A program made the translations under genes and the position numbers. From contig VIGQ01002279.1 in the NCBI GenBank assembly GCA_009663005.1, forward strand, positions 1 through 17,500: a DNA stretch of 17,500 bases, in the 5' to 3' direction. Numbering within the stretch: the stretch's first letter is position 1; each line of letters starts with the position of its first letter. Below, in pieces: positions 1 to 7,465 of the stretch. The DNA comes from Actinidia chinensis. Its lineage: Eukaryota; Streptophyta; Magnoliopsida; Ericales; Actinidiaceae. The notes under the pieces were generated by a model. That model ran no database searches. It was given only the letters and a program-made list of their open reading frames with translations, and was not told the origin of the DNA.

Positions 1-625
1 CGTGGTGGAAGGTAGTTAGTTTATTCGTTCAGGTTCTATCATCACGAAGCATGTACAATTACTAGGACCTCAATAGTACGAGTACCTTATGTCATATTTC
101 ATCTTTCCTTTATACTTTACATTAATGTGTTTTTCATTTTTTTTGTTCTTATGATTTTGCGAGGACCAACTCGATTTTGGACTTACCGGAATTGATTAGG
201 GGACCCCCTAATAGGATGCCACGACCCAAGTAAACTTCTCAACTAAAAATATCACACTTTCCAACTACGAAGGTATTGAAAAATTTATATATTTATCTTT
301 TAAGATAGAATGTCCGTCTTTGTTTTTTATTTTTAAATGTTTTTTTAAACTACATTACTTCGTATTTGTGTACGAGGGACACGCTATATTCACTTGATTG
401 CTTTGTGCATGACATGGACTACCATCAGACTTGATTGGATGGACCATGTGATCGTGGCTCTAAGTTAAAATCCCTATGATATAGAGATCCACACCACAAG
501 GTTACGGTTATAAAATGTGCGTACATTTTCTATACATTATTTCAAGGTATAATTAACTTGAGTTTGGAGTGCCCCGACTAATCATGGGGCATTAACGGGT
601 CCTCTTTTGTAGGTGTTGGAGTCAT
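1..625 (+). repeat. Tandem repeat unit, copy 1
   Basis: First direct copy of an AT-rich repeat of roughly 620-650 bp. The phase is set arbitrarily at the CGTGG motif that recurs at 626, 2173 and, as CGGGG, near 2814. Recognisable blocks are TTCGTTCAGGTTCTAT near 25, a C-run followed by TAATAGGATGCC near 207-222, GTACGAGG near 371, and TATAGAGATCC near 480. The copy differs from its neighbours by many single-base insertions and deletions. I do not recognise the family. It carries no long open frame. It could be a satellite, an amplified gene fragment or a transposon interior. Confidence 0.85.
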
Positions 626-816
626 CGTGGTGGTCATAGTAGTTATTCGTTCAGGTTCTATTATCACGGGAAGACAGGTTTACAAATAATACGAGACCCT
701 TGGATACTTTGAGTTTTTAGATTTTGTATAAGTGTTTTGATATTTTGTATTTGTTCGATTTTGAGTGGCTAACTCGATTGACAACTGATTTTAATTAGAT
801 GGAACCCCCCTTATAG

Positions 817-825
817 GATGCCTCG
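817..825. repeat. Target-site duplication, left copy (GATGCCTCG)
   Basis: The 9-bp word GATGCCTCG ends immediately before the insertion and recurs at 1757-1765 immediately after it. The same place in uninterrupted copies reads GATGCCACG (copies 1 and 3). Both flanks share the T variant, as expected if one is a duplicate of the other. Confidence 0.75.
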
Positions 826-1756
826 CATAGTAGCATGAAGGCGGTGCGCGAACGGTGAGCGGGAGCAGGGGGAGGCGGATGATCATAGAAGTGTGGGAGC
901 GCCGTCTAGGAGCGTGTAAAGAAACCTATTTAAAATAAAATTTTTTGCGCCTTTCGGAATTATTTTTATCGTTTAATTAAAATTTAAATTGTAATTCCTC
1001 TTAAAAATGTTCAAATTTTAAAAAAAAATTTCTAAAAAACATAATGTTAGCTAATTTATTGAATAAAATTGACCCCATCTCGAGACTTTCTCGAAAATTT
1101 ACCCCAAAAATATTTAAATTAAAGTAAAGGGTTTATAAAAATAATAACATTATGAAAGTGAAGGGGTTTTGAAAAAGTGAAATTTAACCCTATATATATC
1201 ATTCTTTCTCTAATCCCTAATCCCTATTTCAGAACGCAGAGAGAGAGAAAGAGGAGAGAGAGAAGGGGTCGGGAGGGCAAGGTCGACGGTTCGATTCAGT
1301 CACCCTCTAGCACCGGAAGGTGCAATTCAGGCGCTGGGGAGGGTCGATTTAGGCACCGGAGTGTTCGAGCAGTCCACGTGGAGGAGATCAAAACGTCAAG
1401 GAGGCAAGCACTCAAGGCCCAGATCTAGAACACCACCACCAACTGTTGGGCTATGCAAGTGTGCAACCGTTTTGCCTCTGGAGAACATTACCAGATGAAG
1501 CACGAACTATTTCTACCACAACCTGTTTTGCCTGTGAGATCGATCGAGATGTACGCCTCTCATATTCTCTTCTATTTATTTTGATTCAATTTGTTTTTGG
1601 AATTTGAAATACATATAAGGCTCCCATCTTCCTTAGGACGTTATTCCATCTCTTGGGATCGCGGCTCCCATCGACATTTTTCGACCCCCCGCGCAGCACA
1701 ACGCGGAATCGCGTTTCTCGAGGAGGTGTGCCCTTGCGGCGCGTTCCTGCAACTAA
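826..1756. mobile_element. Non-autonomous Mutator-like element (candidate Pack-MULE)
   Basis: A 931-bp block interrupts tandem-repeat copy 2. It is flanked by perfect 9-bp direct repeats; a 9-bp target duplication is typical of the Mutator superfamily. The left end begins CATAGTAGCATGAAGG. The reverse complement of the right end begins TTAGTTGCAGGAACG. Aligned at TAGT, they agree at 10 of the first 12 positions and then degrade. Both ends (about 826-915 and 1660-1750) are GC-rich against an AT-rich surround. No transposase is visible, so the element would need one supplied elsewhere. The middle carries a TATA-like sequence, a purine-rich leader-like stretch and a possible exon/intron junction, so part of a host gene may have been captured. 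The 9-bp duplication is clear; the superfamily is inferred, since the inverted repeats are short for a MULE. Confidence 0.65.
1191..1199 (+). promoter_or_regulatory. TATA-like sequence inside the insertion
   Basis: TATATATAT follows AACCC. About 50 bp downstream comes a GA-rich tract (1238-1275) of the kind common in plant 5' leaders. The first ATGs lie far downstream (near 1453 and 1495). It looks like a promoter plus leader carried within the Mutator-like element. Low-complexity AT sequence arising by chance is the main alternative. Confidence 0.3.
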
Positions 1757-1765
1757 GATGCCTCG
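1757..1765. repeat. Target-site duplication, right copy (GATGCCTCG)
   Basis: Right-hand copy of the 9-bp duplication flanking the 826-1756 insertion. Tandem-repeat sequence (GCCCAAGTAAAAC) resumes directly after it, as in uninterrupted copies. Confidence 0.75.
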
Positions 1766-2172
1766 GCCCAAGTAAAACTTTTAACTACAAATCTCAACAC
1801 TTCCAAATACCAAGGTATGAATTTTTTATATTTATCTTTAAAATATAGTGGTGCCTTTGCTGGTTTGTTTTTTAACTATTTTTATTTGCATTACTTCGGA
1901 TTTGTGTATGAGAACATTTGCCTATATTCACTGGCTTGCTTTTTGCACACGATGCCTTCCATTGACTTCATTGATGGACTACGTGAATTGTGGCTTTAAG
2001 TACAGCCCTTTTATATAGAGATCCACACCTCCAAAGGTTTCAGGTAAAGAATCGTGTGCGTTACATTTTCTCTCTCTCGTTCTCCTAGGCTATAATTAAC
2101 TTCAGTTCGGAGTGCCCAGACTAGTCCAAGGGGCTCAATAAGTGGGTCCCTCTTTTGTAGGTTCGGAGTCAT

Positions 2173-2813
2173 CGTGGGATATAGTAGTTTTATTCGTTCT
2201 AGGTTCTATTATCCCGTAGCCGTTATCGATTTACTAGACCTCTAAATAGTATGAGTAACTTTTTTCATACTTTGATTTTTCCTTTATATTTTGTACATAA
2301 TATGTTTTTATTTTTTTTGTTCTTATTGATTTTGTAGGAACCACTGCAACTCGATGACTACCGGACTTGATTAGATGGAACCCCCTAATAGGATGCCACG
2401 CCTAGGTAAAACTCTCAACTCAAATATCAACACTTCCAATACTAATGTATGCAAATTTCTATTTTATCTTTAAGATATAGTGGTCCGTCTTTGTTTTTTA
2501 ACTATTTTTAACTACATTACGTCTCGATTTGTGTACGAGGAACTGCCTTATTCACTTGATTGCTTTTGCGCACGAATTACTACCATCGGACTTGATTGGA
2601 CGGACATGTAATTGTGGCTCTAGTTAAGCCCTTTTAATACAGAGATCCACACCTCCAAGGGTTCAGGTATAAAATCATGCGTTACATTTTTCTATATATA
2701 TATATATATCTATATATATATAGCTTCTCGTAGGGTATAATTACTTGAGTTCGGAGTGCCCAACTATTCAAGGGGTATTAATCGGGTCCTCTTTTGTAGG
2801 TGTCGAGTCACAT
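2173..2813 (+). repeat. Tandem repeat unit, copy 3
   Basis: Third direct copy, about 641 bp and the most complete. It contains the TTTTGTAGGAACCAC block near 2331, ACCCCCTAATAGGATGCCAC near 2380, TGTGTACGAGGAACTG near 2530, CAGAGATCCACACCTCC near 2640, and a (TA)n tract at 2693-2722 inside the segment that reads as an intron. It is uninterrupted, so it serves as the pre-insertion reference for copy 2. Confidence 0.85.
2693..2722. repeat. (TA)n microsatellite
   Basis: About 30 bp of near-perfect TA dinucleotides, broken by one C at 2710, within repeat copy 3. Copies 1 and 2 have only short AT stretches here, so the expansion is specific to this copy. Confidence 0.9.
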
Positions 2814-3365
2814 CGGGGGGCGATATACTAGTTTTATATTTCGTTCAGGTTCTATTATCATGGTAGCCGGTTTGATTACTAGACCTCTAAATAAGTAACG
2901 AGTACCTTTTTTCAATACTTTGATTTTTCTTTATATTTTTACATACTGGCGTTTTTTTTTTTGCGTTCTTATTGATTTTTATAGGAACAACTCTACTAAC
3001 TATCTAACTTGATTAGATGGACCCCCCCTAATAGGAGCCATGACCCAATTAAACAAACTCTCAACTACAATATCAAACACTTCCAAATAATACTAAGGTA
3101 TGGAAATTTTATATATTTAATTACTTTTAATATAATAATGTCCGTTTTTTTTTTAAACTGTTTTTAAACACTACATTACTTCATACTTTTCGTATTTGTG
3201 TACGAGGAAACACTGCCTATATTCACCTTGATTGCTTTTTGCGCATGAATGACTCCATCGTACCTTTGATTGGATAGACTACGTGATCGTGGCTCTAAGT
3301 AATCCCTCTTTATATAAGAGATCACACACAAGGGTTAAGGTATAAAAATCATGCATTACTTTTCT
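2814..3365 (+). repeat. Tandem repeat unit, copy 4 (3' truncated)
   Basis: Fourth direct copy. It follows the unit from TTTCGTTCAGGTTCTATTATC near 2838 to TATATAAGAGATC near 3311 and ATAAAAATCATGCATTAC near 3342. It stops before the last part of the unit. From 3383 the same unit continues in reverse orientation, so the array turns back on itself here. Confidence 0.8.
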
Positions 3366-3382
3366 TAAAATTTGGCGACAAC

Positions 3383-3625
3383 TTCGAACCCAAGTTCATT
3401 ATGTATATATTATATATCACATACATGAAAATGTAATGCACGTTCAACCTTAAAGGGGATTGGATCTCTATATACATTGCCTTTACATAGGCCACGAGGC
3501 CCAACGTTGTTCCATCCATTTATATTCGATGGTAGTCATGCCGTTCGTAAAAGCAGCAGTTACTCGTATAATTAATGTATTTAAAGTAGTTTAAAAACAA
3601 AAGCAAGTCACTATATTTCAAATCT
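3383..3625 (-). repeat. Inverted partial repeat unit, copy 5
   Basis: Reverse-complement copy of part of the tandem unit. Landmarks in inverted order are TTCGAACCCAAGTTCATTATG near 3383, GAAAATGTAATGCACG near 3427, GGATCTCTATATA at 3462-3474, CGATGGTAGTCAT near 3528 and GTCACTATAT near 3607. Homology stops after CACTATAT. The next bases (TTCATGAGTAATAATTTGGG) are LRR-kinase-like sequence, not repeat. Confidence 0.8.
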
Positions 3626-3634
3626 TTCTTCATG

Positions 3635-3655
3635 AGTAATAATTTGGGAACTGGT
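3635..3655 (+). pseudogene. Duplicated head of the LRR-kinase pseudogene
   Basis: AGTAATAATTTGGGAACTGG reads SNNLGTG, and nearly the same bases (AATAATAATTTGGGAACCGG) start the large LRR-kinase pseudogene at 3974. Both are preceded by the same inverted-repeat edge (CACTATATTTCAA...CTTC). The fragment ends within about 20 bp, followed by a stop and then repeat sequence. It is best read as part of a local duplication of the repeat/LRR junction. Confidence 0.6.
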
Positions 3656-3681
3656 CGTGACTAGTTTAGGGGAACTGTTTC

Positions 3682-3720
3682 GGAGTGCCCCCCCCTTGCT
3701 AGTCGGGGTGGGGGCACTCC
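3682..3720. repeat. GC-rich hairpin at a fold-back junction
   Basis: GGAGTGCCCCC (3682-3692) is an exact reverse complement of GGGGGCACTCC (3710-3720), with a 17-base spacer. The left arm matches the forward unit (TTCGGAGTGCCC). The right arm matches the same place in inverted orientation and leads into copy 6. This is the breakpoint where forward sequence folds back into reverse sequence. Confidence 0.75.
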
Positions 3721-3960
3721 TAACCCAAGTTAATTATATATATTTATATCTCGAAAAATTAATGCAAACGATTTCATGCTTAAGGGGATGATCTCTATAT
3801 AACAAGTGCTTTACATAGCCACGAGTTCATTTTTCCATACCATCATAGTCGATGGTAGTCATTTCCGTGCGTAAAAGCAAGCAATTGAATAAAGGCAGTG
3901 TTACTCGTATAAGTATGTAGTTAAAAGTAGTTAAAAAAAACAAATCAGTCACTATATTTC
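3690..3960 (-). repeat. Inverted partial repeat unit, copy 6
   Basis: Second reverse-complement copy. It shows CTAACCCAAGTTAATTATATA near 3719, GGATGATCTCTATATAA near 3786, TCGATGGTAGTCATTTCCG near 3850, GTTACTCGTATAAG near 3899 and CAGTCACTATATTTC near 3945. It ends at the same point as copy 5, against LRR-kinase sequence, so copies 5 and 6 share their right boundary. Confidence 0.8.
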
Positions 3961-3973
3961 AATCTTCTTCAGG

Positions 3974-6190
3974 AATAATAATTTGGGAACCGGGGTTGGA
4001 GATTTGAGTTTCCTACCTTCTTCGACCAATTGCAGATTGCTACAGTAATCTTGATACTAAGTATTCCATCAGCTTCCATGGATACATTGCCCCAACTCAA
4101 TTGCCAATCTTTTCTTCCAATTGATATGGCTTCATATTAGGACGGAATATTTGGTGGAACATTCGTGCAGTAGATTCCAAAATCTGTGCCTTTAACGTAC
4201 TGTGATGCAGAGAAATCTTTTGACAGTATCATCCCTACTTCAATCGGGAATCTTTCAAACATGAAAAAATGCTTTCTTTCTTCTTAAGTGGGAACCATCT
4301 GGTGCGGGAATTCCTTCCACATCGGCGAACATGACTCATTTTTGCTTTTTGGTTTTTGATACTAACAGCTTAGAACGAAGCATCACCTTTGAGCTTTGAA
4401 ATATTGTAAGACCTTTCAAGCACTGGACCTCTCTTCTTCAAAACAAACTCAACGGTACCATACCTGAATTTCTTAGGAATCCTCTCATCCGTTCAATATG
4501 CATTAACATGTTACAAACATTCCTTAACTGGTAGTTTTGCCTGCTTTTTCCTCCATAAGTGGAAACTGAACGATCTTGTAATCCTTGATGTTTCATACAA
4601 TATGACCTCGGGCGAATCCTAGAACCCTTGGGAGGGAAGATGGTTTGCCTGGGTATTTGTATAGGCAAGAGAACTTCTTCATGGGAATAATTCTCTATGA
4701 GTCAGTTGGAGCCTTCAAATTTTGATCTCTCCAGCACATACTTGACATGTCAAATTCCACCACAATACCCCTTGTGTGAATTCTTTCCTCTATTAATTTG
4801 AATCTGTCATTCAACATTCTTGAAGGTAGTTAACCCAGAGGAGGAGTTTTTTTATGTAATCAAAGTGCGGGCTGGAGTCTAAGCAACATTAAATATTTGT
4901 GGTGGGATCTCAGAGCTGCGACTGCAACCACACCGATGCCCTAATGCAAGGACCTGAGAACGCAGGGAACATACCACTTTGAAGTTAGTGTGTGTGCTTG
5001 TCATTCCTGCTTTATCACTGGCCCTGACCTATTCTCTGCTTTTACTTTACTGGACAAGAAATCGAAAGCGAAAAAAAAAACCTTTATCAAACTTCTTTGT
5101 GTTGGATGCGTCCTATCCTCTTCCGAAATTTGATTGGTTCGGGTAATTTTTGGAGTGTATAAGGACTTCTGTTTTCTGATGAAAAACATTATGGCGGTTA
5201 AGTACTTCAATCTTCACCAGCGAGGAGCTCTAAGACTCTTCATGACCTGAATGCCAAGTCTTGATAAAATTCAGACAAACATAACCTTTTCAATGTCCTA
5301 AACTTTTGCTCCAGCGTTGACTTGCTGTATGAATTCAAAGCTTTGGTGTATGAGTTCATAGCAAACTGGGAGTTTGGAAATCTATCTGCATTTCAGACAG
5401 ATGGTCAAATGGAGTATAGAAAAAATTGAAACTTTTTGGGCAGAGAATTAAAAATGCAATAGATGTGGCGTCTGCATTGCATTATCTTCATAATCATGTG
5501 AAACACCTAGTGTTCAGGGTTGGATCTAAAGCCGAGCAATTTTTCCTTGGCAAGGATTATGCTCATGTAAGCGATTTTAGTTGGCAATGCTTCTTTCCAT
5601 ATCACAAGTAACACATTTCAGAGGCAGTTCATTTGATTCGGGTTAAGGAACAACTTGGTATGCAGCTCCAGGTCTCTCCTTCTCTCTCTCGGTACCTTAG
5701 AGCAGATTATTGATAGTGAACAACAGAATCATATAATTTTTCACTTTTGCAGAGGTATGGTATGGGTGAGCAGACATCACTTGTGGGAGTGTAAGCTTTG
5801 CGATCCTCTTAATTGGAGTGTTCACAGGTAGCAACACCTACGAAGCCACATTCCAAATAACGATTTGAACCTCACAACTTTGCTAAATTTGGACATTGCC
5901 TGGTGAGTAACGGAGATTTACGCTACGCTTCATTTGTTTTTAAATCTTTGGCTTTGGGTAATATGGTTTACAGAATGGGGGCATGGAGGCAACAAAGGGC
6001 GGAGATGCTCACATTGAAAGTAACTCACCTTCTTGGGACATTGAATTGCATTGCACGTGCTAGGAACCCTAATCAAAGCCAATATGTTATTTTCTCCTCT
6101 AAATGTAGGTGAGGATGGAGTGAGGGCATTGTGTCTTCACAAAACCGAGATAAAAATCGATTAAATGTGAATGGTGTTGGCACACACACA
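3974..6190 (+). pseudogene. LRR-XII (EFR/FLS2/Xa21-type) receptor-like kinase pseudogene, 5' truncated
   Basis: Intact relatives are plasma-membrane immune receptor kinases: an LRR ectodomain, one membrane segment and a Ser/Thr kinase. Recognisable pieces occur in family order but in shifting frames. LRR pieces are NNNLGTGVGDLSFL (3974), a degraded SIANL repeat (about 4096), IPTSIGNLSNM (4231), NKLNGTIPEFL with an indel (about 4440) and LNLSFNILEG (4798). The cap is ICGGISELRL (4895). A hydrophobic segment (about 4990-5050) is followed by a basic stop-transfer stretch. Kinase pieces are the loop IGSGNFWSVYK (5133-5160; one loop Gly is Trp), MAVKYFNL with the ATP-site Lys (5191), ALVYEF (about 5340), IDVASALHYLHNH (5459), DLKPSN (5523, out of frame with the preceding segment), AHVSDF with DFG changed to DFS (5561-5581), YAAP before an intron, then YGMGEQTSLVG and FTGSNTYEA. 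The C-lobe tail is faint to about 6190. The N-terminal half of the ectodomain is missing. Frameshifts and stops are numerous, so no functional product is expected. Family assignment is firm; ends are approximate. Confidence 0.9.
5672..5752 (+). other. Retained intron of the kinase pseudogene
   Basis: CCAG|GTCTCT opens and TTTTGCAG closes an 81-bp, T-rich intron. It lies between the YAAP and YGMG codons of kinase subdomain VIII, where LRR-XII kinase genes usually have their single intron. Its presence shows that the pseudogene arose by DNA duplication and decay, not by reverse transcription of an mRNA. One extra G follows the acceptor and shifts the frame. Confidence 0.75.
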
Positions 6191-6372
6191 ACTAGTGTGC
6201 GTATAAATGAGTGACTTGGCTAATGCTAGCTCAAGAAGACATCATCTCACGTCCTAACTCTCCTGAGCTTACTTAAAGCATGGGGATTAGACTTGATATG
6301 TATGTTGAATATAACTAGTCTCGAATCAGAAAATAGGCCGGAACCCCTTTGGGTAACCCCCACCCCACCCCT

Positions 6373-6426
6373 AAAAAAAAAAATAAAAAATAAAAACAAA
6401 AAAATAAAAAAATAATAATAATAATA
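6373..6426. repeat. A-rich/(TAA)n low-complexity tract
   Basis: Runs of A broken by single T or C, ending in five AAT/ATA units. This could be the decayed poly(A) tail of a retroposon in plus orientation, but no retroposon body is recognisable upstream apart from the kinase pseudogene, which has an intron and so is not retroposed. Confidence 0.85.
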
Positions 6427-6462
6427 CAATGATAAGAGATGAGAGAGAGGGGTGGGGGAGAT

Positions 6463-6482
6463 TAGAGAGAGAGAGAGAGAGA
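6463..6482. repeat. (GA)n microsatellite
   Basis: About ten GA units; the preceding 25 bp is an imperfect GA/GGG-rich tract. Confidence 0.85.
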
Positions 6483-7237
6483 ATGTTTCATCTGGTATAT
6501 CATAAAAATAAATGTGGGTTGTGTGCCATATTTTAATTTCTATTTCAATTACAATTATGTAAAAATGGTATTTCTTTGTTCTTTATCATTATTCTCTCTA
6601 TATATTTTTTAGTTGACACTATACTATTGTGGTGAATATGTTGTAGGTTATAAGCTATTTGCAAGAATAACAATGTATTTGAACTCTGTGTCCAAAAGAT
6701 GCAGCTTGTCTTGTTTATCTCCCATAGTTATAATTAAGCATTGTATTGGTCTTGGTTCTTTTTATGTTTTTTGCAAAACTGGATTGAAATGTTGTATCTA
6801 TGAATATAAGCGTCAATCAAGAGATCTGAGGCAAATAGAGCAATCTTTCAATACGAAGCCATATTTCAGGTTGTTTATAACTTGTCTTCTGATCTTCGTC
6901 TTGATCGCTTCCTGGATTGAATTTCATTTCATGTTATTTGTATCTTCATAACTATACGGGGATTTGTTATTTTCTAGGTGTTTATTACTTTGGGCAGATG
7001 TTTCCTCCATGTATTTGCAGCAGCCGCCGCCGCTCCTAAGGTTCCTCTTTTAGTCAGCCTATGAATGTGGTTCCGCCCATCCTGGTTTCCTCCTTTTTCC
7101 TATTTTTTCCTTATTTCTTTTCCTTTTTTCAATTTCCATTCAAGTACCTTACAAATCAATAATTGTAATTTTCTATTTGTGTTTGAATCAGTAGGGGTTG
7201 ATTGGAGTTTTCTAGCATTCATCTTGCACCTTTCACG

Positions 7238-7465
7238 TTAGAAGAAATAACGACTCAAAATACATTTTATTAATTTCAGTTCCTTTATGAAGGGTTGGTG
7301 AGGGCTTCCCAATGATATAACTAACCTGTTATGACATACCAGCCGAGGATCATAGTCATCTTCTTTAAAAATGGGAACCACCAATGTTTGCCACCTTTTG
7401 GTTTCTTGAAAATCCCCCTTGTTCAGCATAAGAAATAACAAATCAACCACCCCTTTTAGAACCAT
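7238..7465 (-). pseudogene. Possible LINE (non-LTR) reverse-transcriptase fragment
   Basis: A 75-codon minus-strand open frame contains W-Q-T-L-V-V-P-I-F-K-E-D-D, then H-N-R-L-V-I-S-L, spaced like the start of the non-LTR reverse-transcriptase domain (W..a.ivPIpKkgd......yRPISL). A preceding helix-like stretch (GVVDLLFLMLNKGDF) sits where LINE proteins have a leucine-rich segment. The catalytic YADD region is absent, and no frame continues convincingly on either side. If correct it is a short relic. The alternative is a chance open frame antisense to non-coding DNA. Confidence 0.35.

Larger units (their letters stand above)
626..2172 (+). repeat. Tandem repeat unit, copy 2, split by an insertion
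   Basis: Second direct copy. The left part (626-825) and right part (1757-2172) join into a unit of about 607 bp once the 931-bp insertion at 826-1756 and one copy of its 9-bp target duplication are removed, close to the 625 and 641 bp of copies 1 and 3. The same landmarks appear in the same order: TTCGTTCAGGTTCTA near 645, ACCCCCCTTATAGGATGCC near 804, GTGTATGAG near 1903 and TTATATAGAGATCC near 2011. Confidence 0.85.
6191..7237. other. Intergenic, no recognisable gene
   Basis: AT-rich sequence downstream of the pseudogene. It holds an A-rich tract (6373-6426), a GA-rich stretch ending in a (GA)n run, and a 3-4-unit GCC run (about 7024-7034). The frame 6673-6951 starts at an ATG and gives 92 residues, Cys-rich with a hydrophobic C-terminal segment, but I recognise no family and see no promoter or splice evidence. 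Confidence 0.5.

Noticed and set aside
1..3960. Tandem array considered as a CRISPR array or rDNA spacer
   Set aside because: Units of over 600 bp without short identical repeats or spacers exclude CRISPR, and no rRNA gene sequence is recognisable beside it.
6613..6951. 112-codon open frame with a hydrophobic C-terminal segment
   Set aside because: It opens with TTG; the first ATG is at 6673. No family is recognisable and no gene context is seen, so I left it as a note in the intergenic entry.
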